NCBI GenBank assembly: GCA_013146195.2 | Contig: CM028382.1 | Coordinates: 121,223,023 to 121,287,022, forward strand | Length of the DNA stretch: 64,000 nt | Reading direction: 5' to 3' | From: Codonopsis lanceolata | Taxonomy: Eukaryota; Streptophyta; Magnoliopsida; Asterales; Campanulaceae | In this document: piece after piece, positions 10,385 through 22,810 of the stretch | Position numbering within the stretch: position 1 is the first letter of the stretch | How the letters are laid out: each line of letters starts with the position of its first letter | Notes under the pieces: generated by a model | What the model was told of the DNA's origin: nothing | Databases searched by the model: none | The model's input: the letters and a program-made list of their open reading frames with translations, nothing else | Made by a program: the position numbers and the translations under genes

Positions 10385-11186
10385 TTGATGAACAGGTCAA
10401 TCAAATTCTGGTTTACTTATCTTTATTCGCAAGGATTTATCTATTTTGGATGGTGCTCACTCCAGTCCTTTGGGGGTAGATTTTGTTGCTTCGAGTCTTC
10501 CCCAAATCCAGTTGATTAGATGGATTTGGCCCTCTTCACAATTGGTTAAATTTTTCACTGATGGGAATTCTCTTGGCAATTCGGGTACTAGTAGTAGTGG
10601 TGGTATTGTTCGTAACTCTTTCGATGAGCTTATTTATGCATATTCTTCCTTTTTTGGTATTTCCTCCAATACTATTGTCGAAGCTAAAGCATTGCTTCAA
10701 GGGGTTAGTTGGCTCAGAGATATTGGTTTAGGAAAGGCTATTATTGAATTGGATTCTAAGGTCCTTGTTGATTGCCTTACCAATAATCATAACTATTCAT
10801 CAAGTTAGGGCTATTCAAAGGGATATGACATTTCAAATTATCCATTGTTTTAGGCTGGCTAATAGTGATGTTATCTCCTTGAAAATTTGGGTTGTGATTC
10901 TTTGACCTCCGTTCAATTTGATGATGCTCGCTTTCTTCTCCCTCTCATTCATGGCACCCTTGTTTTGGATAAATCTGACACTCCTTATATTAGGCGTACA
11001 ATTTAATCATCTTTTTGTTCGGTTTATTTAAGATGTTTTTGTTGTTCTGTATTTCATTTTCGAGGTTAGGCTACTCTGTCTTCCCAAATATAAGGGCAAG
11101 GCTGGTTGTCCCCCTCAAGTTTGCAATTTTTCCCTTTTAATAAAATCTAGCAGGGTACCATCCATGTTTCCTTAAAAAACAAAAAA
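10385..11186 (+). mobile_element. 5'-truncated L1-type LINE: RNase H end of ORF2 plus 3' UTR
   Basis: The frame from about 10446 encodes the C-terminal RNase H domain of a plant L1 ORF2: LVKFFTDGNSLGNSGTSSSG, then EAKALLQGVSWL, then IELDSKVLVDCL. A stop at 10806 and a frameshift follow. The last coding block (LDKSDTPYIRR, to about 11005) parallels the end of the complete LINE at 35.4 kb. The 3' UTR shares ATATAAGGGCAAGG(C)TGGTTG, TCCCCCTCAAGTTTG and TAATAAAATCT with that element, and an A-rich tail ends near 11186. It is a dead, 5'-truncated copy of the same LINE family in the opposite orientation. Confidence 0.85.
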
Positions 11187-11204
11187 AGAGACGAAATTCT
11201 CTCA

Positions 11205-11435
11205 GTGGTGAGATTCTCGTCCATTCGCCTAATCCTAGTGATAATAGCACTCATTGATCTAGAACCTTTTCAAATGAATGTTAAAATTTCTTTTCTCAAT
11301 AGAGAACTTGATGAAGAGATTTATAGGACTCAACCAGACGATTTTGAAGTTTATAAGGGACAAGAGCACAAAGTGCGTTGTTTCAAATGTTCCATTGACG
11401 GTCTTAAACAGTCATTTAGGGAGATGTATATTCGC
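11205..11435 (+). pseudogene. Ty1-copia reverse transcriptase fragment
   Basis: The translation SSIRLILVIIALIDLEPFQM followed by VKISFLNRELDEEIYRTQPD and, after a gap, IDGLKQSFREMY matches the copia RT block around the first catalytic aspartate. That residue is replaced (MNVK where MDVK is usual). No other part of the element is nearby. It abuts the LINE tail and is a non-functional relic. Confidence 0.75.
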
Positions 11436-13505
11436 ATTGGAGAGATCTATTTTAGTTTTATATTTAAAAAATATTGTAAACCATAATAGCCGTGAAAAAT
11501 AATTTCAAATATCGAAAAAAGAAGTTACATTTTGTCGGTGACTTAATGAGCCTCTCATTACATACATAATTATAAGAGCAGCACCAATGCTAATTTGAAT
11601 ATAAAAGAAATTGAATGTCACCTATGATTTATACCATTTTTGAAAGAAAAATCTTTTAAATGGAACTGTCGATGCGAGGTGTGGATATGACTTGTCAACC
11701 AATTTTTTTCACACTATTGATAACAAAATTAATTTTTCACATTCGATATATGAAGAATACATCCTAGTTAGCATTTTCTTTTTTAAAAAACTCTTTCTAT
11801 TGTTTGTTCCATTTTGTTTTATTTTGTATTTTTTTTGTCAATTTAATTTTGGCGATGGGACGCATGCCACATAAGATCATATTTGCATTGAAGAGATCCG
11901 TTTCAATTAAATATGAATTAAGAGAGAAAAATCGTCACTTATAAATGAGGGTGTTAATTACTCAAGACCACATAATATCAAATCTATGGTTGTATTGGTG
12001 CGGCTCTAAGAAAGCTTAAGCTAACTAAATCTAACTATAAAATTTCGAACTCTTTAAAGAGTTACATGTCAACATTTTGGTACTACAAGTCTAAAATGTG
12101 CACAAAATATAAAGATTTAAAAATAATAACTACTAAACTTAGAATGCAAATATATCATATTTTTATTATAATCAAACAATCAAAGCCTAAATTTTAAAGA
12201 GTTAGAATTTAGAATATATATCAATTAACGGGTGAAGGAGAGATGTTTGTTGTTTCTTTAATTCTTTGGGTGGGAGATTGCACCGACTACCGACTGAGTA
12301 AGGGTAAAAGGTTGTGTGTGAGTTTGAGTTAGGAATAACCGCGGGCCGGTCCCCTTTTATGAAATTATAACCGCTCTAGTGCCTTCTTTTTTTTCTCCAA
12401 CCGCATAAATCCATTTTCGTTAATTTCTTCCAAAAATGTTCATGCTACCTCTCCCCTCCATCTTCTTCTTCCTTTTAAAATATCCAGTAAATATTTTGAC
12501 CAACATCCATGCTTTTGCCCACTGATTCAACACACTAAACACTCACGCAGTACACACAGCAGAGGAGTTGTGGAGGGAGGGAGGGCTTTGTTAAGTCTAT
12601 ATACTTTTATGGGGGAGGACGCTTCTAACTCTTTTGACTAAGAAAGGTCTATTCTTCTTCCTTCAACTTCTTACCCGACACATGCCATTAGGGAGATCTT
12701 CTCAGAATGCCCATAGGTGAGACATTCTTCATGTTCTTCTTTCTCTCGTTCTCTCTTTCTCAGATCTACCACTACCCATCGATTTGTTCGCGATCAAGCA
12801 TCATAATTTTCGATGCGAGCATCAGACCTCAATTCCTTCATTTGCAGTCTTCAATCAACCTCTTTTTTACTGCCATCTTCCATCCCCACCACAACCTCGA
12901 CTCTTTTTTTTTCTTCGCAGTCCTCGCCCTCAAATCCGGTAAAGTTAGCCCAAGTTTCTCGATTTTTGGCCCATCTCCATCTGGATTGGCCATCTCTGAT
13001 ATGTCTCTATTGGTTGTTGTTTAACAATCTTGGGCGAATTTCGAGGGCATGACTCTTATGGCGACCGATTCACCTCAGCCAAAACTTTGAAATCATGAAT
13101 GGGTCGAGATCTTCCATCTCGTATTTGTGTGTGGCGGCACCCATGGCAGCATCATCTCCCGCATGAGTTGCTTCCCCTTATGAGATGCCCACTTTACCAA
13201 CAAGCCAAAAATTCTTTTATTCTGTTTTGAGCTTGACCCCCTCTACCCCATCATCCTTTATTATGTTTATTTCCCCCCTGCGTGAATCATAGATGAAACT
13301 CTCTGATGAGGTTTTTTTGCTTGTTTGAGTTGGGTTATTTAATTTCAAATTTTGGTTTTTAAATTGAATTGCTACGGAGCATTGTATTTTTGCTTGATAC
13401 ACATTATTTTCCTTTCATTAATGGCATAAACGTTATTTTATCCTTAAAAGTATACTTTACCGGTTAAATAAAAACGTGATGAACTTTTGATGTTAAATAT
13501 TGTCT
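11436..13505. other. Intergenic DNA, no gene supported
   Basis: AT-rich to 12.2 kb, then T/C-rich between 12.4 and 13.1 kb. The longest frame (12707-13024) is low-complexity, with Phe/Ser-rich translation and no recognisable domain. The block at 12360-12425 is an inverted partial copy of 9150-9212. Confidence 0.4.
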
Positions 13506-13510
13506 AAAAT

Positions 13511-14350
13511 TGTAAGAACAATAGTAGCTAGGATTCACCAAACTGTCAATGCAGTTCCCAATGTAGCTTGTGCAGAAGCTATACTGGAAGGTGCATTGAT
13601 CAGAAAATTAATAAACAGCGCAAGACATTAATAATAAAGCAGGAAATAAGCACAAACGATTTCCAAACAATCTACAAGTATAAGCTTGTAGATCTAGCCT
13701 CATGGCCAAAAATATTTCACTAAATAAGATGAATTGTTTTACAAAACTTATGTGAAATCACCAAATCAAAAACTCTCACAAGACAACAAGTCTTGGAGAG
13801 CAAAAACCCACAGAAAAACAGGTAAAGAAAACGAGGGAAGAAAAAATAAGCTTCCTAGAAACCCAAGAAAGACAAATTATTCCAGTAGCCTCAGAGAAGT
13901 TCTGAATGTTATAACATTCAGAGTTGTATTCAAATTCTGCAGAAGTTGGAATTCTAAACTCTCTGAATATGTTGCCTTCTTCTCTGCTCTGCTCTCTCTG
14001 ATTCTGGACGTCTTCAGCCTCTGCCCATGTCCCTTTATTTATATCATGAAGGAGACCTACACATAAAGAAGGAAACAAACTCCAATATGGAAAAAGGATT
14101 AGAATTTGTAATCAAATACACTACCATAATTACTAGATTTTATTTCCAAATAGACAAGGACTCTAGGACAAGGTTTGGGGAAGATTTTTGCACAGATTTT
14201 GTCTAGAATTTGTTTCCAAAATTACTCCTAAGTTTTAGGACCAAGAAACCCAAAATATAATTAATATTTTGTTTCCAAAAACGTCAAAAACTTAAGGACC
14301 AAGAAAGGAGAAACAAAACTAAAATAGGTCATGACTATTTTACCCTTACA
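13511..14350 (-). repeat. 3' LTR of copia element 1
   Basis: 840-bp terminal repeat starting TGTAAGAACAAT and ending TTTTACCCTTACA on the plus strand. It pairs with 21972-22810. The adjoining inner bases on the minus strand (AAAGGGAGAGAT, 14351-14362) are a good polypurine tract, which fixes this as the 3' LTR. Confidence 0.93.
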
Positions 14351-14654
14351 ATCTCTCCCTTTGTTGAGTCTTTCTGCTCAAATAATATAACAAGTGTTGC
14401 CACATATTCAACACACGCAAGTTCCTTCAAAACCTGCATTTGTTAGCAAAAACTCCCCCTGAATTTGGCAATCAGACTATCAATGAGAAGTCATAACCTA
14501 AAAATGCACCAGACTATCAATCATATAATATCCTAAATCAGTTGTGCAAAAATCCCACAGAACAGAACTTATTACAGACCAAAGTGTATCAAATGAGCAG
14601 ACAGAATATTCAGATTACAACCAAGAAACACAATCAGGTTCAGTTGTTGATTCA

Positions 14655-16645
14655 TTACATATCATCAGTCTCTTCTTGAGCAGAGGCAGCTTCATGTACA
14701 GCATCAGGAACAGAAGCAGGAGTAGGTGAAACACTTGGATTTCCTCCCTCTATTCGACCAGAATGTAAGGCAAGCCAAGTAGAATACTGGGCAGCTAAGT
14801 TCTGAAGAAGGGCAATCTGGGATTGGATTTGAGCAAGCTGTCCAGTAATAAAGGACACAGACATTGGAGCAGTAGGTCCAATAGAAAATGGGGCAGGTAC
14901 TGATGCAGGACCAGATGTAGCTGTATGGGATGCTACATTGGGCAAAACTGGGGCAGGAACTGCAGGTTGTGGAGCAGAAGGTGCATCAGGAGTAGGATCA
15001 TGTAGTGCAAATGAGGAACCAAAAGCTAGAGGATATGGATATACCAAGGACAGATTCAACACCCTGTCACCCTTCCATAGTTTAATGGAAATATGAAGAG
15101 AGTCCAGAATGGGAGTCAATCTCTCAGTATCTTTACAATCCCTTGGGCTGCTATAATACTGTAGATAAGGGAAAGAAAAAGGGAGAGCCCTTTTGTCTCC
15201 TTTAGATTCTGCTAGTGAGACAACCTTCCTAAAGACAAACTCACCAAAATCAAAAGGCAGCCCTAGACCTATCTGGCACAAGATCCTAGCATACTCCTCA
15301 GTAATAGCCTTAGAATTTGAAGTAGGAGCCCAATTTGCCCAGCACACTTTGTGCAATATAGCATACAAAGAGGTTAGCTTAGAGGTACTAACCTTGGCCC
15401 CTTTGCATGGCCACTTGGACACCAACCCACCAGTTAATTCTTTGACACAGAGGTTCATGTCAGAAATCAGACCAACTATACCAATATCAGGAGAGCCAAA
15501 ATGCCTGTTTATAAGAGAGGGAGAGAAGTCTATCATCTTATTCCTAACAAACACCTTACCAAAAATGGATGACTGATAGACATGTTTTTCTTTTCTAGAT
15601 TGGCATAGAATTCAAAAACTACTTCTCTAATGTATGGGGTTGCAGAAGACAAGGTTTTGAGGAGTCCTCTATCAGAAAAGAAATTAACTAAATTTTGAGC
15701 TACAAGATCCTCCATGGGAATAGTTATTTCATCAACAATCTTTCTATCAATATTATACCTCAAAGAGGCAGCAGAAGAGATAAAAATATCAGAAAAAGGG
15801 TTACCTTACCCAACTCCAGCTGGTGCAGAAGATAATGTAGCTTCCCCAGTTGCTACATTAGGAGCTACATTGGTCATAGTAGCGAGTCCTGGTCGAACTT
15901 CTTCAAACTCAGAGGAGCTTAAGGACTTGGTAGGGCTAAAAGCAGGAGATGGAGAGAATTTGGAGAGGCAATCTTCAGCTGCACCAAATAGTCAGCAAGG
16001 GTTCTCTGTTCATCTGAATAACTCATATCAGAAAGATTCACTTCAGGGGCAGTAGAAGGAGTAACAGTAGAGTCCTCATTATGGGCAGAAGAGTCATGTG
16101 GAAATACCACTTTGGGAGAGGGTATAGGATAATCTTCATCTGCAGTTTCTAAGGGAGAGGGAATAGAAGAGCTGCTATCAATGGTGTGAGTAGGCAGACT
16201 CGGTTCAGCAACAGATTTACCCTTAGCATCAGGACCAACAAAATCATCATCATCACTGTCACTATCAATTGGAACAACCTCTTCAAATTGGTCTGGTGTG
16301 ACCTTGAATTTCTTGGCCTTTGTAACCTGTACAACACTTGGATTTCGAAATTGCTAGGAATCCCTCTTAGGCGCTTGGATTTGCGAGAACTAGGGTTTCC
16401 AATTTGGGGAAAACCAGACAAATCCCCAAAATTCTCCACATCAATGACATTCCCCTTTTCCCCAGGTAATATACAGGAGAGGGGCTCAGGAAGGGATTAG
16501 CAATAACAATAGCACCACTGCCTGGAAGGTTTGGAGATGGTGAAGAAACAGGAGATGTATCTTGTGGAGAAGGTTCACTGGGAGCTACATTGGCAGAGGG
16601 TTTTGAGATTGGGGATTTTATAGGGCTGGAAGATGTAGAATCCAT
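14655..16645 (-). pseudogene. Extra 3' ORF of copia element 1 (plant transposon protein / Transposase_32-like)
   Basis: Lies between RNase H and the 3' LTR in the same sense as pol. It starts at an ATG at 16645 with a Ser/Pro-rich N-terminus (MDSTSSSPIKSPISKP). The central part has EFYANLEKK and, after a frameshift, MIDFSPSLINRHFGSPDIG, the pattern of the domain known as putative plant transposon protein (Transposase_32). The C-terminal part (to 14655) holds a Pro/Ala-rich stretch and a short helical segment, LAQIQSQIALLQNLAAQYS. Several frameshifts (about 16.4, 16.1, 15.8 and 15.55 kb) break it. Function is unknown. The position matches the extra 3' ORF of Sire-type elements, sometimes called envelope-like, but I see no clear signal peptide or membrane segment. 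Confidence 0.7.
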
Positions 16646-17914
16646 TGTAAACTGAGGGATTATCAGAGGGAAGAGATGAAGAGAAGTGAGATGGCAGCAA
16701 TGGTCTTCAGCACCATTGGAGGAAGAGTTTGAGAAAGAGTGATTTGAGTGTGAGAATACCTTTCACCTAGTTGCACAAACTTAGAAAACCACTACTAAAT
16801 GGCTTAGCCATTAGTGGAATGAAATCAGGGAATAGGATGAAGCGCTTTGTGATAAACCCAAACAATCTCATAAAAGAACATTAAGAAATCTGATTTTGAT
16901 TAGAGAGAAAAAAATGTGGAGAGCTATATATAAGGATAACAATTGATCTCTTTTTCACATTCTTGAATTTTTTTTGAATTTCAAACAACACCAAGAATTT
17001 ATAACAAACACACTAAAGGGTTTACCAAAATTGTACCAACCCGAGCATTCAATAGTAGCCATATCAATTATCCAAAACATCTTAGAACATTAAACATATT
17101 AGACAACCACATAAAATTTTCAAAATAGAGTACTTTGGCAATTATTTGCAATATTTGAGATAAGGACAAAATTTCAATAGAATGATATTTTAAGAAGATA
17201 ATATATCCTAAAAATTATACCTAATAGATGAGGAAATCAGATCAGACAATATCTAGCTAATGCAGCCACACACATGTGAAAATTATCTAGATCATCTGAA
17301 TGTAGTTCCCAATGTAGATGCATTGGGAGATGTATTTGCCAAAATTGTGATTTTATGTACAATTTCTCATTTTTTGTGCATTCTAACAATACTCATCTCC
17401 CACAAATTCCATAGGTACTTTATTTACCTAGGATAATAACTTTACTTTATTTCAAGCATATTCACAACATGCCACTAGGAACCTTCCATACTATTTACCA
17501 AGGGAAGCCACTTTAGTTTTAATCAACCCATGAAATCCAATGATTCACAGTCCCAAAAGAAAGGTGCCACAAATCTTGTTCATAGGTAGCTCTTTTCTGT
17601 TTGGTAGCTTTCACACTTTTTCTTTCAAGGGTATCCATTTTTTTCAAGATCAACATATGAGAACCTAAGTTCCATAGTACCAAGATAAAGTGCTACAACC
17701 CTTGATTTTTAAAGGTAGCTCTTTCCTTTGTGGACTTAAACTTTCAAAAGGTAAACAATTTTGGGAGAGAAAGAGAGAATCAATAGAAGAAAATCACAAT
17801 AAATTTTGAATGCAACTCTCAGGCAACAAAAGGCACAAAACATGAGAGATGAAACTAGTGTGCCCCCCTAAATACTCAATGCAGGATGCCTTTTTTTTTT
17901 AAGTGAGTGAAGGG
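16646..17914. other. Non-coding internal region of copia element 1
   Basis: AT-rich sequence between the RNase H stop (17915) and the ATG of the extra ORF (16645). It probably includes the leader of a message for the extra ORF. No domain was seen in any frame. Confidence 0.5.
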
Positions 17915-20900
17915 TCACATGGCACACATAGCAAGAGATTTCCTAAGCTTGTTAAATCTCTCAAAGTCTAAACTCTTGGTGAAAATATCAGCCAGTTGAT
18001 TTTCAGTCCCTATATGTTCAATGCAAATAATACCTTGTTCAACCAGGTCTCTAATAAAATGGTGTCTTATATCAATGTGATTAGTTCTAGAGTGTTGAAC
18101 AAGATTTTTTTCTATGCTTATAGCACTGGTGTTGTCACAATACATGGTTAACAAATTACTGTGTAGGCCATAATCCTTGATCCTTTGGTTCATCCATAAA
18201 AGTTGTGTACACACACTACCAGCAACAATGTATTTAGATTCAGCTGTTGAGACGACAACACAATTTTGATTTTTACTAAACCAAGAGATCAAGTTGTTAC
18301 CCAAATAAAAGCATCCACCAGATGTTCTTCTCATGTCATCAACATTACCTGCCTAGTCAGCATCACTAAAACCAACAAGGTTGGTATTAGTGTGTTTTGT
18401 GTACCACAAACCCATAGCACAAGTCTCACCAACATACCTAATTATTCTTTTGACAGCTTTCAAATGAGAGACTTTAGGGTTTACTTGGTATCTAGCACAC
18501 ACACACACACACACACACTACACATGATGTCTGGACGGGTGGCAGTCAAATATAGCAAACTTCCTATCATACTCCTATACAGTGTATGGTCAACACTTTC
18601 ATATTTCTCATCTTTGCAAAGTTTATTGGATGTACCCATAGGGGTTTTCTTTTTCTTTCCGTCCTCAAGACTGAATTTCTTCACCAAGTTAAGAGCATAC
18701 TTGGTTGAGAGATGAACATCCCTTCATGCAATTGCTTTATTTGAATCCCTAGGAAAAATGTTAATTCACCTACCATGCTCATCACAAAGTTGGATGTCAT
18801 ACAATGCACAAATTCTTTTTCTAAGGACTTAGAAGTGGACCCATACACAATATCATCAACATAAATCTGTTCAATCAAAATGTGTTTGTCTTTTCTTTGA
18901 ATAAAAAGTGTTTCGTCCACTTCTCCCCTTTTAAAAACGCTTTTCAAAAGATGGTCTGTAAGTCTTCCATACCAAGTTCTAGGAGCTTGCTTGAGACCAT
19001 ACAAGACCTTTTTCAATTTTAAAACATGCTTAGGTTTATGGGGGTCCTCAAATCCCTTTGGTTGTTCAACAAAAATATCTTCCTCTAGAATGTCATTTAA
19101 AAAAGCACTCTTCACATCCATTTGTTGATGAGTAATGTCAAGAAAGCATACAATGGCAAGTAGAAGACGTATGGACTCAATGCGGGCAACATGAGCAAAG
19201 GTTTCATCAAAATCTAGCCCCTCAGCCTGTGTTTGCCCTAGAGCCACAGGTCTTGTTTTATTTCTCATTATTTCTCCCACTTCATTTGATTTGTTTTTGA
19301 AAATCCACTTAGTTCCTATAAAATTCACAAAAGTGGGTCAAGGTACAAGGAACCAAACATCATTCTTAGCAAATTGATCAAGCTCATCTTGCATGGCATT
19401 GATCCAGCACTCATCTTTTAGGGCTTCATGCACATTTTTAGGTTCAATGGTAGACACAAAACTTGAAGCATGAAACTCTTCACATTCAAGTGAAGACAAA
19501 CAGGCCAATTTTTTGTAGTCTACCTTAACTTTCTTCCTTGTTGACGTTCCATCATGTACATTACCTATGACTTGTGAAGATGGATGCACTTTCTGAATCC
19601 GGCTGGGAATGTCATGGCTGCTCAGTCAGGCTAGGCTGAGTTTCAAGCTGTTCAGGATCTGTTTCTGTATCTGGAAAGTTTCTGACCAATGTAGCTTCCG
19701 AAGCAGCTTCTGATGCAGCTGTATCCAGAACTGCATTCGGAGCTACATCCTGAACTACATCCTGAGACTCATTCACTGAATTTCCAGAACATGCAGATTT
19801 TGTATCTTCTGGGGCAGGAGCACTGCTTGCAGTTATAGATTCTGAATATTGTGCAGGTGTCTCAGATCTCCAAAGTCTAACAAACCTGAAACATCATCCT
19901 CAACAGTTTTGTGGCCAAGATCAGTTAGATCATCAAACGCAATATTCATAGATTCCATAATAGTTTTTGTCCTAAGATTAAATACTATATAAGCACGACT
20001 ATTAGTGGAGTATCCCATGAAAACACACTTGTCACTTTTTTGAGTCAAATTTTGAAAGATGATCACTATCATTGAGTAGATAGCACACACACACCTAAAA
20101 ACATGAAAATATTTCAATGTAGGCTTCTTCCCTAGTAAAATTTCATAGGGTATCATGGTGCTACCTGGTCTGAAGAAAACCCTATTAATTCATATATGAC
20201 AAGTAGTGTTTAAGGCTTCTGTCCAAAATCTTTTTGACAAATTTTTGGAGCTTAACATAACCCTAGCCATTTCTTGAAGTGTCCTATTCTTCCTTTCTGC
20301 CACTTCATTTTGTTATGGAGTTTTAGGAGCGGAGAATTCATGTGATATGCCATTTGAGGCACAATAGCTAGAAAAAGAGGAATTTTCATATTTTGTGTCA
20401 TGATCTGATCTAATTCTAGTAAACTTTAGATAATATAAGTTCATAACACGGATGTACCAAATTTTAAAAGCCTCAAAAGTTTCAGATTTTTCTTTCAAGA
20501 AAACGACCCAAGTATACCTAGAGAAATTATCAACACAGACAAAGGTATACTTTTTCTTCCCTAGACTCTCTACTTCAATGGGACCCATGAAATCTGTATG
20601 GATCATTTCAAGGCATCTAGATGTGGAACACTGAGATGTGGGAAGATGAGAGGCCTTGGTTTGCTTACCTTTTTGATATGGACCACATACCTTTGTAAAG
20701 TCTTATCCAGACTAGGCAAACCCTTCATTGTATCATGCTGATCACTAGCTCATGAAGTTTACGAAAACTCATGTGCCCTAATTTTTTATGCCATAGATCT
20801 GTGATATCAATACTAACACTGTGACAGATTTGAGCATTATTGAACATATAGAAATTGTCAGACGATCTAGTACTTGTCAAAAGACACTTGTTAGATTTAT

Positions 20901-21211
20901 CAAAAACATCAGAAGAATTCGTATCAAACCTCACATGTAGGTCATCATCACACAGCTGACTGATGCTAATGAGGTTGGTCTTAAGTCCTTCAACATGGTA
21001 GACATTTATAAGCTTAGGAAGTCCATCTACCAGAATCAGGCTTAAAAGAGATTTTGCAGTTTGATGATCTAGTTCTGTTTTGACCCTTGGCTTTCAAAAT
21101 GTTTTTAAACTTAGTGGTCAAAAGAGCCGTGTAATCTACTCCAAAATCAGACTTATCGATTTCCTTTTGTAATTCAAGCAAATCAGAAGACACATCAACA
21201 ACAGTAGGCAA
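17915..21211 (-). pseudogene. Decayed pol of copia element 1 (integrase, RT, RNase H)
   Basis: Successive minus-strand fragments give the copia order. GAG-pre-integrase: DLWHKKLGHMSFRKLHEL (20725-20934). Integrase core: MIHTDFMGPIEVESLG and FVCVDNFSRYTWVVFLKEK (20313-20606), ending where a Gln codon has become TAA. Linker: 19833-20156. RT: KWIFKNKSNEVGE, MDVKSAFLNDILEED and active-site YVDDI (18681-19328). RNase H: STAESKYIVAG and NQLADIFTKSL (17915-18334). Zinc-knuckle and protease sequence between gag and pre-integrase appears deleted: only a few residues around DSG near 21030 remain. An (AC)n run interrupts the RT end. It cannot give a functional polyprotein. Confidence 0.9.
18498..18525. 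repeat. (CA)n microsatellite within copia RT
   Basis: An uninterrupted CACACA run replaces part of the RT-RNase H connection coding sequence (after PDIMCSV on the minus strand). This is post-insertion decay of the element. Confidence 0.85.
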
Positions 21212-21917
21212 AACAATTAATGTATTTCACAAGAGGAGTAGAAGATGATGCCCCTTTACCTTTTCGCTTGATTTGTTCATTTAGGTTTAGTTCAAAATTT
21301 TGAAGAATACCAGCCAATCTATCAAAACCCATTTTATCAGTATCATGTGCCACCTCAATAGGACAAATTTTTGAATTAAACCTTTCAGGCAAAGTTCGCA
21401 TCATCTTGCTAACAAGACGATCATTGGTGATAGGATCACCTAAAGCAAGAGCAGAGTTAGACATATCAAGAAGCCTACCGTAATGAGACATGATATCCTC
21501 CGATTCATTCATTCTTGTGTTTTCAAAATGTGTGGTAAGCAATCTTAATTTAGATGCACAAACACTAGAAGGTCCTTCACACAAGGTTTGAAGGGCCTCC
21601 CATACATCTTTAGCAGACTCATAATTAGCTATTACCCTAAAGGTGTTGGCATCTAAGACTTTGTATATGGCAGACAAAGCCTTTGAATTGAAAGAGGCAG
21701 TGTTTCTATCGTCATTAGACCAATCTGCTTCTTTGATGATCTTAACATCACCATCATTATCAGTCATTTTTGGAGGAGTCCAACCATTTAGAACAGCAAA
21801 CCACGCTCTTTCATCAATTGATTTAATGAAGATACACATCTTCACTTTCCAAATAGAATAATTTGCATTAGTCAGAGTTGGAGGATGAACAAGATTCTCA
21901 TATTGAGAATCCATCAC
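21195..21917 (-). pseudogene. Gag of copia element 1 (UBN2-type), partly intact
   Basis: Retrotransposon Gag, which assembles the particle around the RNA. The 240-residue open frame starts MMDSQYENLVHPPTLTNANY, continues with YSIWKVKMCIFIKSIDERAW (the N-terminal DUF4219-like motif) and then a UBN2 body: VIANYESAKDVWEALQ, LTTHFENTRMNESEDIMSHY, LVSKMMRTLPERF. It begins just inside the 5' LTR and primer-binding site. The zinc-knuckle C-terminus is missing and the frame is lost at 21195, so it is classed as part of a dead element although this stretch is open. Confidence 0.88.
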
Positions 21918-21957
21918 GGCTACAACCAGAATTAGCTTTTAGTGACGTCAAGAAAAT

Positions 21958-21970
21958 GCTCTAACACCAA
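21958..21970 (-). other. Primer-binding site of copia element 1
   Basis: One base inside the 5' LTR, the minus strand reads TTGGTGTTAGAGC. This resembles the copia consensus TGGTATCAGAGC complementary to initiator methionine tRNA, with two mismatches. Confidence 0.75.
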
Positions 21971-21971
21971 T

Positions 21972-22810
21972 TGTAAGAACAATAATAGCTAGGATTCACC
22001 AAACTGTCAATGCAGTTCCCAATGTAGCTTGTGCAGAAGCTACACTGGAAGGTGCATTGGTCAGATAATTATTAAACAGCGGAAGACTTTAATAATATAG
22101 CAGGAAATAAGCACAAATGATTTCCAAACAATCTACAAGCCTATGCTTGTAGATCTAGCCTCAAGGCAAAAAAGATTTCACTAAATAAGATAAATCATTT
22201 TACAAAAATTATAGAAATCACCGAATTAAAAACTCTCACAAGACAACAAGTCTTGGATAGCAAAAACCCACAGAAAAACAGGTAAAGAAAACGTAGGAAG
22301 AAAAAATCAGCTTCCTAGAAACCCTAGAAAGACAAACTATTCCAGCAGCCTCAATGTAGTTCTGAATGTTATAACATTCGGAGCTACATTCAAATTCTGT
22401 CAAAGATTGAAATCTAAACTCTTTGAATATGTTGTCTTCTTCTCTGTTCTGCTCTCTCCGATTCTGGACGTCTTCAGCCTCTGCTCATGTCCCTTTATTT
22501 ATACTATGAAGGGGACCTACACATAAAAAAGGAAACAAACATCAATATGGAAAATGATTAGAATTAGTAATCAAATACACTACAATAATTACTAGATTCT
22601 ATTTCCAAATAGACAAGGACTCTAGGACACGGTTTGAGGAAAGATTTTTGCACAGATTTTGTTTAGAATTTGTTTCTAAAATTACTCCCAAATTTTAGGA
22701 CCAAAAAACCCAAAATATAATGAATATTTTGTTTCCAAAAACGTAAAAAATTTAAGGATCAAGAAAGGAGAAACAAAACCAAAATAGGTCATGCCTATTT
22801 TACCCTTACA
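21972..22810 (-). repeat. 5' LTR of copia element 1
   Basis: 839-bp terminal repeat matching 13511-14350, with TG and CA ends. The last about 220 bases on the plus strand are duplicated again downstream at 22985-23200 as part of a tandem duplication. Confidence 0.93.

Larger units (their letters stand above)
13511..22810 (-). mobile_element. End-to-end Sire-like Ty1-copia retrotransposon with extra 3' ORF
   Basis: A 9.3-kb element bounded by two LTRs (13511-14350 and 21972-22810) that begin TG and end CA, flanked by a 5-bp target duplication AAAAT (13506-13510 and 22811-22815). In minus-strand order: 5' LTR, primer-binding site, gag, a decayed pol with integrase before RT-RNase H (copia order), an extra ORF, polypurine tract and 3' LTR. 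Many stops and frameshifts in every coding region mean it cannot move autonomously. The LTRs differ by about 6% over the first 130 bases by eye, so the insertion is not recent. It lies between the two serpin genes. Confidence 0.93.

Noticed and set aside
12707..13052. 105- and 79-codon frames
   Set aside because: Low-complexity Phe/Ser translation, no exon context, no domain recognised.
13734..14078. 110- and 100-codon frames on both strands
   Set aside because: They lie entirely within the copia LTR, and the homologous frame is broken in the other LTR.
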